A DNA stretch of 64,000 bases from Sulfobacillus thermotolerans (GTDB lineage Bacteria; Bacillota; Sulfobacillia; Sulfobacillales; Sulfobacillaceae): NCBI GenBank assembly GCA_002951815.1, contig CP019454.1:1240001-1304000 (forward strand). Reading direction: 5' to 3'. Below are positions 34,170-42,407 of this stretch, piece by piece; within the stretch, counting starts at the first letter, position 1; every line of letters begins with the position of its first letter. The position numbers were made by a program, and so were the translations under genes. The notes beneath the pieces were generated by a model. It worked only from the letters and a program-made list of their open reading frames with translations, was not told the origin of the DNA and searched no databases.

Positions 34170-34189
34170 CCAGTAATGTCCAGCGATGT
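34170..34189 (-). repeat. direct repeats upstream of IS607 remnant
   Basis: On the plus strand CCAGTAATGT (34170-34179) is followed directly by CCAGCGATGT (34180-34189), with a partial third copy at 34190. They lie just upstream of the remnant's start and may be recombinase-binding repeats of the element end. Confidence 0.4.
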
Positions 34190-34290
34190 CCAAAGTTAGG
34201 CGTGCAGTTTCTACCCCCTGCGCGGAAGGGCCACGGTCTTGTGTTTGTCCACTACGCATATACTCCCTGTGAAAAAAGGGGGCAAGCGTA

Positions 34291-34881
34291 ATGGTCAATG
34301 TTGTGTGGCTCATCCTCATTGTGGGAGGGCTCGTGGTAAGCGCGCTGCATCACTCGATGCTTCCTGTGACGCAAGCAATTGTCACCGGAAGTGAAAAAGC
34401 GGTGGAGGTCGCTTTCGGATTTATTGGCATTATGGCCTTGTGGTTAGGAATGGCTAAGATTGCGGAAGAATCGGGGTTGATGCGCGCGTTTTCGCGATTA
34501 TTGGCGCCGTTAGTCTCGCGGCTTTTTCCTGGCATTCCTAAAGATCATCCTGCTATGGGCAGCATGCTGATGAATATGGCGGCCAATATTCTCGGGATGG
34601 GAGGGGCTGCGACGCCCTTTGGCCTCAAGGCGATGGAGGAACTCCAAGAACTGAATCCGCAGAAGGATGTCGCGTCCGCCAATATGATTACCTTTTTAGC
34701 GATCAATACCGCGTCCATCAATTTAATACCGGCTACCGTGATTGCGTTACGAGTAGCGGCGGGATCCCGCAATCCTACAGAGATTGTCGGCCCCACCATA
34801 TTTGCCACCAGCGTGGCTTGTGTTGTCGCGATTGTGGCAGAGAGGCTCTTTCGTCACTGGAACGACAAGCAATCGTTGTAG
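34291..34881 (+). CDS. spmA: spore maturation protein A
   Basis: 196-residue membrane protein of the nucleoside-recognition (Gate) superfamily, required for spore core dehydration in relatives. Family features are GFIGIMALWLGMAKIAEESGLM, MGSMLMNMAANILGMGGAATPFGLKAMEEL and the INTASINLIPATVIALR segment. ATG 34291 follows AAAGGGGG. spmB lies immediately downstream but on the opposite strand, tail to tail. Confidence 0.93.
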   Translation: MVNVVWLILIVGGLVVSALHHSMLPVTQAIVTGSEKAVEVAFGFIGIMALWLGMAKIAEESGLMRAFSRLLAPLVSRLFPGIPKDHPAMGSMLMNMAANILGMGGAATPFGLKAMEELQELNPQKDVASANMITFLAINTASINLIPATVIALRVAAGSRNPTEIVGPTIFATSVACVVAIVAERLFRHWNDKQSL

Positions 34882-34900
34882 GTTTTCTGTTGTAGGTTTT

Positions 34901-35434
34901 CTAATGAAAGAGTTGATGAGAGATAAAGACGGCGGCGATAAACCCAGCGGCATCGCCAATCAGTGCGACGATTAGCGCGTAACGGATTTTCTTGATGGCA
35001 ACAGATCCGAAGTATAAGGTAATGACATAGAACGTCGTATCCGTACTACCTTGAACCGTTGAGGCCAGGCGCCCAACAAAGGAGTCTGGCCCATAGTGGT
35101 GCAACAGTCCAGTGGTAATGCCCAACGCAGCGCCGCCAGACAAGGGGCGCACGAGCAACAATGGAACCACCGGAGCGGGAACTCCTAAATAATTTAAGGG
35201 CTTGGAGAGGAAATGAATGACGGCGTCCAGTGCGCCAGATGATTCGAAGATATTGAGGGCGACTAAAATGCCCACCAAGAATGGAATCATGCGCACGGCC
35301 ATACGAAACCCCTCCTCGGCGCCCTCGACAAACACCTCGTAAACCTTCACCCCTTTAATCCAACCGTAGAGGGGGATGAATCCAATTAAGAACGGGATGG
35401 CCCATTCTGAGATGGTTTCAATGAATGCGATCAT
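34901..35434 (-). CDS. spmB: spore maturation protein B
   Basis: 177-residue membrane protein, partner of SpmA. Recognised by IPFLIGFIPLYGWIKGVKVYEVFVEGAEEGF, VRMIPFLVGILVALNIF and LVRPLSGGAALG...GSTDTTFYVITLYFGS-type segments split here by short stretches. ATG 35434 lies seven bases after a perfect AAGGAGG on the minus strand; the longer frame to 35545 is not used. It converges on spmA with 19 bases between the stops. Confidence 0.93.
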   Translation of the reverse strand: MIAFIETISEWAIPFLIGFIPLYGWIKGVKVYEVFVEGAEEGFRMAVRMIPFLVGILVALNIFESSGALDAVIHFLSKPLNYLGVPAPVVPLLLVRPLSGGAALGITTGLLHHYGPDSFVGRLASTVQGSTDTTFYVITLYFGSVAIKKIRYALIVALIGDAAGFIAAVFISHQLFH

Positions 35435-35470
35435 AGCTTTGGCCTCCTTGTCGAAATGGTTGGGACAACC

Positions 35471-35479
35471 TGGTATACT
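35471..35479 (+). promoter_or_regulatory. candidate extended -10 promoter for ridA
   Basis: TGGTATACT matches an extended -10 element (TGnTATAAT) in the gap between the divergent spmB and ridA genes; no clear -35 is seen. Confidence 0.3.
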
Positions 35480-35559
35480 AATTCGGAAAATCCAGGGTGC
35501 ACCGCTGGGCTCTGGGAAAAGATATGTTGAAACAGTGACAAGCATGATTGGGGGGTATT

Positions 35560-36022
35560 ATGGGACGTTTATCCGAGCGTTTAGCAGCACTGGGTCTGGT
35601 TTTGCCGGAACCTCCTAAAGCCGTTGCTGCCTATGTTCCGGCGGTTGTTGCGGGTACATTTTGTTTTACGTCGGGCCAATTGCCGTTACACGCAGGTCAA
35701 TTAGTGGCGCAGGGTATAGTTGGTCAAGAGGTTACGGTGGAACAAGCTCAGAAGCGGCCAGACGTGTGCCTTGAACGCTATTAGTGTTGCGGCGCAGGCG
35801 GCAGGCGGTCTTGATCGTCTGGCTGGTGTCGTTAAGGTTGTGGGCTTTGTTCAGAGTGCGACTGATTTTCATGATCAACCCCAGGTCATTAATGGGGCGT
35901 CATGGCTGTTTGAAGAGATTTTTGAAGCGCAAGGACGACATGCACGTTCGGCGGTGGGGACGAATGCGTTGCCTCTGAATGCGTCGGTCGAAGTCGAGTG
36001 CATCTTCTTATTGCACGCGTAA
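35560..36022 (+). pseudogene. RidA/YjgF-family deaminase, frameshifted
   Basis: Two overlapping frames together spell one RidA-like protein of about 153 residues. From ATG 35560 (behind GGGGGG) the first frame reads through SGQLPLHAGQLVAQGIVGQEVTVEQAQ and then goes out of register at about 35748-35760, ending at TAG 35782-35784. The +1 frame continues CALNAISVAAQAAGGLDRLAGVVKVVGFVQ to NASVEVECIFLLHA. One inserted base or two lost bases explain it. RidA hydrolyses reactive enamines and imines; this longer YjgF subfamily often sits alone. A sequencing error or programmed shift is possible. Confidence 0.8.
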
Positions 36023-36043
36023 CATTACTGGGGAGGGTGCATC

Positions 36044-36934
36044 ATGCCAGAACGATTGCAGAAAATCATAGCCCAAGCAGGATTATGTTCGCGGCGGGAA
36101 GCAGAAGAATGGATTGCGGCAGGGCGTGTCCAAGTGAATCATCGCACTGCAACCTTAGGCGAAAGCGCAGATGTCGCCACGGACCAGATAACAGTGGATG
36201 GACGGCTTCTTAAGCCCACTGGCGAACGGTGGTATTTGGCCATTAATAAGCCGGTGGGGTATACCACGTCTTTGAAGGATCGTCATGCCGAGCATCTCAT
36301 AACCGAGCTCATTCCCAAACGCTTTGGGCGGATGTTTCCTGTCGGCCGTCTGGATCGTGATACATCCGGTCTGATTTTGGTCACCAATGATGGGTATTTG
36401 GCGCACCGTTTAATGCACCCCTCCTACCATGTACCGAAGATTTACGAAGTCTGGATTAAAGGGATTCCCGGACGCAATCATGTGGCGCGAATCGAGCACG
36501 GAATCGAATTAGATGATGGGGTTGCTCGCCCCCAAAGCGTTCAAATTATTCGTAGCGAGAAGGCTAATGACCGGACGCTTCTTCGCTTGACGCTGACAGA
36601 AGGAAGAAAGCGGGAAGTGCGGAGAATTTTTGAGGCCATTGGCCACCCCGTCCTCGAATTGCGCCGCGTGGCTTTTGGTCCCCTTTCGATAGAAGGATTG
36701 GAAGAGGGACGAACGCGCCCGCTCACACACCGAGAAGTTAAAATGTTGTACAGTCTGGTCGAGAAGCCGCCAGCGCGTTATGCAATGCACCGAAGGGATG
36801 ACGATAGTAATGAGAGCGGATCAGGATTTACGAGAAGTCGTAGCAAGCGTTCAAGCCGTCCAGCAATATCAACCCCCAAAACGCGGCATTCGGTCAGCAA
36901 CACCCGAGGAAATTCAGGCCGGCCTCACCGCTGA
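36044..36934 (+). CDS. rluB: 23S rRNA pseudouridine synthase (RsuA/RluB family)
   Basis: N-terminal S4 RNA-binding domain (RLQKIIAQAGLCSRREAEEWI), then the catalytic domain with the aspartate in GRLDRDTSGLI, the INKPVGY motif and GRKREVRRIFEAIGHPV. The family normally ends around residue 240; here a basic, serine-rich tail of about 50 residues (SRSKRSSRPA and similar) follows and overlaps the next gene in another frame by up to about 125 bases. The tail may be real, as such tails occur in this family, or a read-through of the usual stop. Confidence 0.9.
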   Translation: MPERLQKIIAQAGLCSRREAEEWIAAGRVQVNHRTATLGESADVATDQITVDGRLLKPTGERWYLAINKPVGYTTSLKDRHAEHLITELIPKRFGRMFPVGRLDRDTSGLILVTNDGYLAHRLMHPSYHVPKIYEVWIKGIPGRNHVARIEHGIELDDGVARPQSVQIIRSEKANDRTLLRLTLTEGRKREVRRIFEAIGHPVLELRRVAFGPLSIEGLEEGRTRPLTHREVKMLYSLVEKPPARYAMHRRDDDSNESGSGFTRSRSKRSSRPAISTPKTRHSVSNTRGNSGRPHR

Positions 36935-37880
36935 TGTCTATTTTGTTGGCACCCAACAAATTCTCCACGAGCTCGGGTTAAGTGACGAGGTGGTGACAGC
37001 AGAAATTTTCGCGAATCACGCCGGCGTTCTCGCTGGGGTAGAAGAAGCGTTGACGATGCTTGCACCATTGAATGTTACGGTCGATGCGTTAGACGAGGGG
37101 AGTATGGTCTCAGCCAAACAGGTGGTCATGCGCATTACAGGCCAATATGGGGTTTTTGGCTTATATGAAACAGCCCTGTTAGGAATTTTAGCAGCATCGT
37201 CAGGCTGGGCCACTGCTGCACACGAAATTGTGGAAGCAGCCAAGCCAGTACCGGTCGTGTCGTTCGGCGCTCGCCATGTCCATCCGGCTGTAGCTTCCGT
37301 TATGGACCGGGCTGCCATGGTGGGAGGAGCTCAAGGTGCGAGTAGCATCTTAGGCGCTCGTCAAGCCGGAGAAATTCCCTCAGGCACCATGCCTCATGCC
37401 TTGTTGTTAATGGCAGGAGATACCGTGAAAGCGGCTCAAGCTTATGATGCGTTGATGCCCCCTAACGCGCCGCGGGTTGTCCTTGTTGATACCTTTAAGG
37501 ACGAGGCCGAAGAGGCCCTTCGCGTGGCCGAGGCGTTGGGCAGCAAGCTCGCCGCTATTCGCTTGGATACGCCTCGGGAACGGGGTGGGGTAACCCCAGA
37601 ATTGGTTCGCGAAGTGAGAGCGCGGCTAAGCCAAAAGGGCTACGGGCATGTCGGGATTTTTGTTTCAGGAGGCTTGACCCCCGCGCGCGTAGGGCCATTA
37701 GTGGAGGCAGGGGTGACCGGCTTTGGCATTGGCAGTTACATTGCTGCTGCAAGTCCGTTAGATATGACGATGGATCTCAAAGAGATTAACGGCAAACCGG
37801 TTGCCAAACGCGGGCGTATTCCTGGTCTTACGCCCTCACCCTCACTTAAGCGTCGGCAGACGGGCGCCACCGGTGATTAA
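36810..37880 (+). CDS. nicotinate phosphoribosyltransferase
   Basis: NAD salvage enzyme joining nicotinate and PRPP. About 356 residues of the type II PRTase fold: SATPEEIQAGLTADVYFVGTQ near the N-terminus, FGARHVHPAVASVMDRAA (catalytic His region), then LVDTFKDEAEEAL, AIRLDTPRERGG and IFVSGGLTP. It resembles the short archaeal/thermophile form more than classical PncB. ATG 36810 is a plausible start after GAAGGGA; ATG 36798 is an alternative. Its 5' part overlaps the tail of rluB, and its 3' end overlaps the convergent SWIM gene by 35 bases. Confidence 0.88.
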   Translation: MRADQDLREVVASVQAVQQYQPPKRGIRSATPEEIQAGLTADVYFVGTQQILHELGLSDEVVTAEIFANHAGVLAGVEEALTMLAPLNVTVDALDEGSMVSAKQVVMRITGQYGVFGLYETALLGILAASSGWATAAHEIVEAAKPVPVVSFGARHVHPAVASVMDRAAMVGGAQGASSILGARQAGEIPSGTMPHALLLMAGDTVKAAQAYDALMPPNAPRVVLVDTFKDEAEEALRVAEALGSKLAAIRLDTPRERGGVTPELVREVRARLSQKGYGHVGIFVSGGLTPARVGPLVEAGVTGFGIGSYIAAASPLDMTMDLKEINGKPVAKRGRIPGLTPSPSLKRRQTGATGD

Positions 37881-38958
37881 AGTGTTGGGCAAGATCGTGC
37901 CAAGCCTCGGGAGACAGCAGGGTTTGGAGCGCTTCGAGTTCCAATACGGAACCGGTGTCGAGACAATCCGCGATGCGGTAAGGTAACTGATCAGGCACAG
38001 GCAACCAGGAAATTAATGCCTGTCGGACGGTGTGTTGGGCCTCTTTGGTATCTGGCCAATGCGACTCAAGCAAACGAATCGCCTTGTCAGGTTGATTGTC
38101 GTTCATGAGCAGGCGGGCGCGTTCGAGGTATAACGGATCCGCCTCGGGAAATTGATTCCACAGCCACATCATGGGGGTATCTGGAATCTGGCCCAACAAG
38201 GTTAGCAGTCGGTGGGTGGCTAGGACCTGGCGCTCTACGGGGAGTGCAATTGGCCTTTTCGTCCACAAGGTTTCTAAAATAAAGGGTTGCGCGGGTGGTA
38301 ATTGACTCCCAATAACCTGGAAGACAGACTCCAGCGGCAAGTAGGGATTATATGCCCATAAGGCGATCCAAAATACGGCGCCGGCTTTTTGCATTAGGAC
38401 CGTATCCCAGTGCCTGATAGTCTCTTCTATATCGGGACGGGTTAACCACGAGGGATGGACATCAGCTAACAAGGATGGCTGCCGCACCACTCGATCAAGG
38501 GATGGGGGTGACCAGCTCGCCTGAGGGACTAAAGGCTGCGGTAACATCCAATGGGGGATCGGATCAGGAATAAATTGTGTCAGACTTGTCTCTTCAAAGA
38601 CGAGTGGCCAGATATTCTTCACGGCGTGATAGAGGCCATAGGGAGGAAATACGAATTGCTCGGAATGGTCGCGAAAAGCCAGCAAAAGTGCGGTAAAATG
38701 GGCGCACGGCTGGGAATGGCCACAATTACAGCCCCCTTGCGGTCCGGAGGCTGACAGTTCAAAATGAGGGAGATAGGTATCATTATAACCTCGTAGCTGA
38801 GCGATTAACCGTTCGGGCATGGCAATTTTACGAATAAGGCGGTCCTCATATAAGTAGTCCCGGGCGTAGCGGAGAAGTTTAGTTGGGAATGGTGCCAAAT
38901 ATTCATCAACAATTTCTCTAGTGACATTCGTCAATGCGAGAGACACTAGTGTAGACAT
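37846..38958 (-). CDS. SWIM zinc-finger protein
   Basis: 370 residues. CNCGHSQPCAH at about residue 80 is a complete SWIM zinc finger (CxCx5CxH). The remainder is helical and contains TPR-like segments (LYLERARLLMNDNQPDKAIRLLESHW). In other Firmicutes such proteins accompany SNF2 helicases, but here the nearest SNF2 gene is 8 kb away on the other strand. Start ATG 38958, five bases after AGGGGGCG; the frame open to 39261 overlaps a small gene on the other strand and is not used. Role likely in DNA or protein interaction; unknown. Confidence 0.8.
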   Translation of the reverse strand: MSTLVSLALTNVTREIVDEYLAPFPTKLLRYARDYLYEDRLIRKIAMPERLIAQLRGYNDTYLPHFELSASGPQGGCNCGHSQPCAHFTALLLAFRDHSEQFVFPPYGLYHAVKNIWPLVFEETSLTQFIPDPIPHWMLPQPLVPQASWSPPSLDRVVRQPSLLADVHPSWLTRPDIEETIRHWDTVLMQKAGAVFWIALWAYNPYLPLESVFQVIGSQLPPAQPFILETLWTKRPIALPVERQVLATHRLLTLLGQIPDTPMMWLWNQFPEADPLYLERARLLMNDNQPDKAIRLLESHWPDTKEAQHTVRQALISWLPVPDQLPYRIADCLDTGSVLELEALQTLLSPEAWHDLAQHFNHRWRPSADA

Positions 38959-39012
38959 GATTCGCCCCCTAGGACTAGTTTTATCATTGCTATCATGAAG
39001 CAGGAGGGATAG

Positions 39013-39171
39013 ATGATGCAAGTGCGTTGCCAGATTTGCGGAACGGTGACAGAAATCGCTGCGTGGACGAAAGAGTTTGAAAATCAAAAGTATGGCAGCC
39101 AGCATCCCTATATCTGTCGGGCCTGCCAACAGAAAATTCAGCTCGAAGCGAAAGATAACCAAAAATCGTAG
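39013..39171 (+). CDS. YlaI/DUF2197-like zinc-ribbon protein
   Basis: A 52-residue protein with two CxxC pairs, CQIC near residue 6 and CRAC near residue 38, separated by about 30 residues, and a basic tail. This is the pattern of the YlaI (DUF2197) family of small zinc proteins. CAGGAGGGA at 39001-39009 precedes ATG 39013 (ATG 39016 is also possible). Function unknown. Confidence 0.7.
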   Translation: MMQVRCQICGTVTEIAAWTKEFENQKYGSQHPYICRACQQKIQLEAKDNQKS

Positions 39172-39207
39172 GATGTCCGAATGTCTAGGGGAAAGGGTGT
39201 TGATGGA

Positions 39208-39588
39208 GTGATAAGGGGTATTCGCGGAGCGACGACGGTGGAGCAAGATGACGCCGCGCAAATTTTAGAGCGTACGCAAGAGTTGATTTTGGAAATGGCT
39301 CGGGTTAATGGTGTGGATCCGGAGCAAATGAGTAGCATCTGTTTTACCATGACACCAGATCTGCACGCCACATTTCCTGCGGAGGCTGCACGTAAGGTGG
39401 GCTGGCAATACGTTCCGGTCATCTGCATGAGCGAACTCAACGTGCCTCATGGATTGCCCAAAACTGTCCGTGTTTTAATGCAGGCGGAGTTGACATGCGC
39501 CCAGCGTGATGTTCGTCATGTCTATCAGTATGGGGCTGTCGTTTTACGCGAGGACCTCGTTGCCGCTGACCAGGAGTCACAAGGATAA
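39208..39588 (+). CDS. aroH: chorismate mutase, AroH type
   Basis: Converts chorismate to prephenate. About 126 residues from GTG 39208, matching the Bacillus enzyme, which starts at IRGIRGATTVE. ATG 39181 in the same frame would add nine residues and has a weaker AGGA signal. Active-site features visible: RGIRGATTVEQDD, the SSICFTMTPDLHATFPAEAAR segment and PHGLPKTVRVLM. Its stop overlaps the cmk start (TAATG). Confidence 0.92.
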   Translation: MIRGIRGATTVEQDDAAQILERTQELILEMARVNGVDPEQMSSICFTMTPDLHATFPAEAARKVGWQYVPVICMSELNVPHGLPKTVRVLMQAELTCAQRDVRHVYQYGAVVLREDLVAADQESQG

Positions 39589-40277
39589 TGGGGCACTGGG
39601 GACAAGGCCCCGTCGTTGCCGTTGATGGACCGGCGGGCGCAGGCAAAAGCACTGCGGCTCGCCGAATGGCGGAGCGGTTGGGATTTTTGTATTTAGATTC
39701 AGGTGCGATGTACCGGGCGTTAGCGTTGAAGGCACTTCAACATGGGGTGGATCTCCGTGACGAGACGCAATTACTACACTTGTTGGACATGACGCGGATT
39801 GAGCTAGATGGGGCCGGCCACCAAAAGCCGTTGGTGCTGGTTGACGGGCAAGATGTTACCCGGCTATTGCGCAGTCCGGAGGTTAATGCCAGCGTTTCCG
39901 TGGTCGCGGGGTTCCCGCGCATTCGGGAAGAGATGGTGCGTCGGCAACGAGAAATGTCACGCGCGGGTCATGTGATTATGGATGGTCGTGATATTGGAAC
40001 GTACGTCCTGCCCAGTGCCGATCTTAAGTTTTATTTGACAGCCTCGCTCGAGGCGCGTGCTCAACGCCGCCTACAGGACTTGACGGGGATGGGATTCCCG
40101 GCGGACCTTGCTGAATTGGCAGAAGAAATCCGTCACCGAGATGCCCTTGACTCAGAGCGGGCTGTTGGGCCATTAAAACAAGCGCCTGATGCGATTTACA
40201 TTGATACCACCGACATGGAGGTGGACCATGTTGTCGATATGATGTTGTCGATCTATCGTCAACGTGTGGAATCATGA
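39588..40277 (+). CDS. cmk: cytidylate kinase
   Basis: Phosphorylates CMP and dCMP. 229 residues. P-loop VDGPAGAGKSTAARR, LYLDSGAMYRALAL, and MDGRDIGTYVLP with the LID region RAQRRLQDL and RHRDALDSER are all present. The plsC gene overlaps by four bases (ATGA). cmk-plsC-S1 protein is the standard Firmicutes order. Confidence 0.96.
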   Translation: MGHWGQGPVVAVDGPAGAGKSTAARRMAERLGFLYLDSGAMYRALALKALQHGVDLRDETQLLHLLDMTRIELDGAGHQKPLVLVDGQDVTRLLRSPEVNASVSVVAGFPRIREEMVRRQREMSRAGHVIMDGRDIGTYVLPSADLKFYLTASLEARAQRRLQDLTGMGFPADLAELAEEIRHRDALDSERAVGPLKQAPDAIYIDTTDMEVDHVVDMMLSIYRQRVES

Positions 40278-40867
40278 TTTACGGATTTTTTTATTGGCTG
40301 GTTCGCATTTTGATGTCATTATACTTTCGCATTGAAGTGTCGGGATTAGAACATGTGCCCAAGCGTGGATCAGTGCTGATTTTAGTCAATCATATTACGT
40401 TTTTAGACCCTCCTATGGCCGCGATATTAATGCCGCGTCCTGTCTATTTTATGGCCAAAGCCGAGTTGTTTTCTGTTCCGGTGTTTGGCTGGTTAATTCG
40501 CCGTTTGCATGCTTTTCCGGTGCACCGGGGCAAAGCCGACCGCAAAGCTATTCGGACATCTCTGCAGCTATTAGCTCGCGACCAAGCACTCATGATTTTT
40601 CCGGAAGGACACCGGTCGCATCAAGGTCCATTACAGGAAGCAAGAGCGGGCGCGGTGTACTTAGCTCAAAAAACAGGGTGTCCTTGCCTTCCTATTGGGA
40701 TTAGCGGTCAGTATGGGTTTCGCAAGACCATTCGCTATTCGATAGGAGAACTGTTTACCATTCCTCCAGAAATGGAGCGTCACGATGCGCAAAAGATGAT
40801 TATGGAAAAGATCGCCGAACAGATTGAGGCGCCAGCGCATCAAGAGAGTTTGCCAAAAAAAGTATGA
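40274..40867 (+). CDS. plsC: 1-acyl-sn-glycerol-3-phosphate acyltransferase
   Basis: Second acylation of glycerol phosphate in phospholipid synthesis. 197 residues, N-terminal membrane-associating helix, then catalytic NHITFLDP (Hx4D), the HAFPVHRGKADRKA block, and FPEGHRSHQG (acyltransferase block III). ATG 40274 overlaps cmk. Standard length and motifs. Confidence 0.93.
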   Translation: MIYGFFYWLVRILMSLYFRIEVSGLEHVPKRGSVLILVNHITFLDPPMAAILMPRPVYFMAKAELFSVPVFGWLIRRLHAFPVHRGKADRKAIRTSLQLLARDQALMIFPEGHRSHQGPLQEARAGAVYLAQKTGCPCLPIGISGQYGFRKTIRYSIGELFTIPPEMERHDAQKMIMEKIAEQIEAPAHQESLPKKV

Positions 40868-40898
40868 ACTCGCGGGTTCCGCAGGGAAACCGCTTGGA

Positions 40899-40926
40899 TT
40901 GACCCGGTTGTCCGGTGTAATATGTA
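40899..40926 (+). promoter_or_regulatory. candidate promoter of the S1 protein gene
   Basis: TTGACC (40899-40904) and TATGTA (40921-40926) with a 16-base spacer lie 60 bases upstream of the start. Moderate match only. Confidence 0.3.
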
Positions 40927-40985
40927 AAAGAAGAGTAAGAATGTTGTGTTTTGAGATAGGCGCAATAACAAGGGGGCCGGCGATC

Positions 40986-42227
40986 ATGGATGAACGGAAG
41001 GATGCAATGCCAGAGGAGACCACAAACCGTCCAAATACTCCGGAGCACGAAGAACTCATGAATATGGAGGAAACTTTGGCTTATGCTCCAATGGAGGATG
41101 TTCATCCGGGGGATATTGTCGCGGGGAAGGTTGTCCACATTTCCAATGATGGAGTGCTTGTGGATGTGGGCGCAAAATCCGAAGGGATTATTCATCTACA
41201 GGACTTGAGCCACCGCCATGTTGACCGTCCCGAGGACGTCGTGAAGCTGGGAGAGACCATCTCTGTCTATGTATTGGGTTATGAAGGCGAAGAAGGGTCG
41301 TTAAAGCTTTCTAAGCGGCGAGCTGATGAACAAGAGGCATGGGCCCGGTTGGAAGAGGCGCAAAAAACAGGGGAAATTTTGCATGCGCCGGTGGTTGAGA
41401 TTGTGAAAGGCGGATTAGTTGTTGATGTGGGGTTGCGTGGATTCATTCCCGCCTCGCATATTGCTCGTGGGTATGTCAATGATATGACGCCATATTTGCA
41501 CCAAGTGGTTCCTGTTAAAGTGGTCGAACTTGACCGTGGGAAACGGCGTGCGATTTTATCCCGAAAAATTGCGATGGAATTGGAAACGAATGCAAAACGC
41601 GAGCAACTCTGGGCGGGTATTGAAGAAGGCCAAATTAGACATGGCGTAGTGAAAAGTCTAACGGATTTTGGGGCGTTTATTGATTTAGGTGGTGTGGACG
41701 GGTTACTTCACATCAGCGAAATGTCTTGGGGCCGCATTAATCATCCCTCCGAAGTGCTTATGGTAGGTCAGGAAGTGGATGTGAAGGTTTTGCGGCTGGA
41801 CCCGGAAAAAAACAAGATTTCTTTGGGATTGCGTCAAGTGTTGCCCAATCCATGGGAAGGCGTCGAGGATCGTTACACGGTTGGTGGGCTTTATGAAGGA
41901 ACCGTGGTTCGCCTCGCGGGCTTTGGAGCGTTTGTGGAATTGGAGCCTGGCGTTGATGGTCTCGTTCATATTTCACAGCTCGCTTCGGAACGCGTTCATC
42001 AGCCGAGTGACGTCGTCGCGGTTGGGGACCGTATTTGGGTGAAGGTACTGAGTGTGGATGCAGCGAATAAGCGCATCTCCTTGTCCAAGCGCGAGGCAGA
42101 CCAAGATATTGCTGATGGCGCGTTAGCCACCCACGAGCATCATGATGAGGTCGACGCTAATGCGCCACTTGGCGAACACCTGGCAGCATACCATGCCGGT
42201 GATTGGGACGATGAAGAACCGTCGTAA
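40986..42227 (+). CDS. rpsA: S1 RNA-binding domain protein (RpsA/YpfD-like)
   Basis: About 413 residues with four S1 domains, beginning at roughly residues 35 (GDIVAGKVVHISNDGVLVDVG), 120, 205 (GVVKSLTDFGAFIDLGG) and 290 (GTVVRLAGFGAFVELEPG), and an acidic tail. Four domains is the Gram-positive form, as opposed to six in proteobacterial S1. The upstream in-frame start at 40824 overlaps plsC and is rejected for ATG 40986, nine bases after AGGGGG. It probably helps translation of weakly structured mRNAs. Confidence 0.92.
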   Translation: MDERKDAMPEETTNRPNTPEHEELMNMEETLAYAPMEDVHPGDIVAGKVVHISNDGVLVDVGAKSEGIIHLQDLSHRHVDRPEDVVKLGETISVYVLGYEGEEGSLKLSKRRADEQEAWARLEEAQKTGEILHAPVVEIVKGGLVVDVGLRGFIPASHIARGYVNDMTPYLHQVVPVKVVELDRGKRRAILSRKIAMELETNAKREQLWAGIEEGQIRHGVVKSLTDFGAFIDLGGVDGLLHISEMSWGRINHPSEVLMVGQEVDVKVLRLDPEKNKISLGLRQVLPNPWEGVEDRYTVGGLYEGTVVRLAGFGAFVELEPGVDGLVHISQLASERVHQPSDVVAVGDRIWVKVLSVDAANKRISLSKREADQDIADGALATHEHHDEVDANAPLGEHLAAYHAGDWDDEEPS

Positions 42228-42251
42228 TGGTAGAGGAAGTGTCGCCGTAAG

Positions 42252-42283
42252 GGGCTGTCCATCACTCGGGCAGTCCTTTTTTT
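42252..42283 (+). terminator. intrinsic terminator after S1 protein gene
   Basis: GGGCTGTCC (42252-42260) pairs with GGGCAGTCC (42268-42276) with two wobbles, followed by seven Ts. Confidence 0.8.
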
Positions 42284-42337
42284 GTAGGGATTACGGACAT
42301 CGTTGAACGGATTAACGGACAGTGTGAAGCCACACGG

Positions 42338-42371
42338 AAAAAGAATGAGAGCAGGCTATACACCCGCTCTC
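42338..42371 (-). terminator. intrinsic terminator of bioY
   Basis: GAGAGCAGG (42347-42355) and CCCGCTCTC (42363-42371) pair with one wobble; on the minus strand the stem is followed by ATTCTTTTT. It lies 36 bases past the bioY stop. Two GGTTAAC copies sit between at about 42397-42413, of unknown meaning. Confidence 0.7.
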
Positions 42372-42407
42372 ATTGATTCATCCCATCTTGTAAGGGTTAA
42401 CTAGGGG

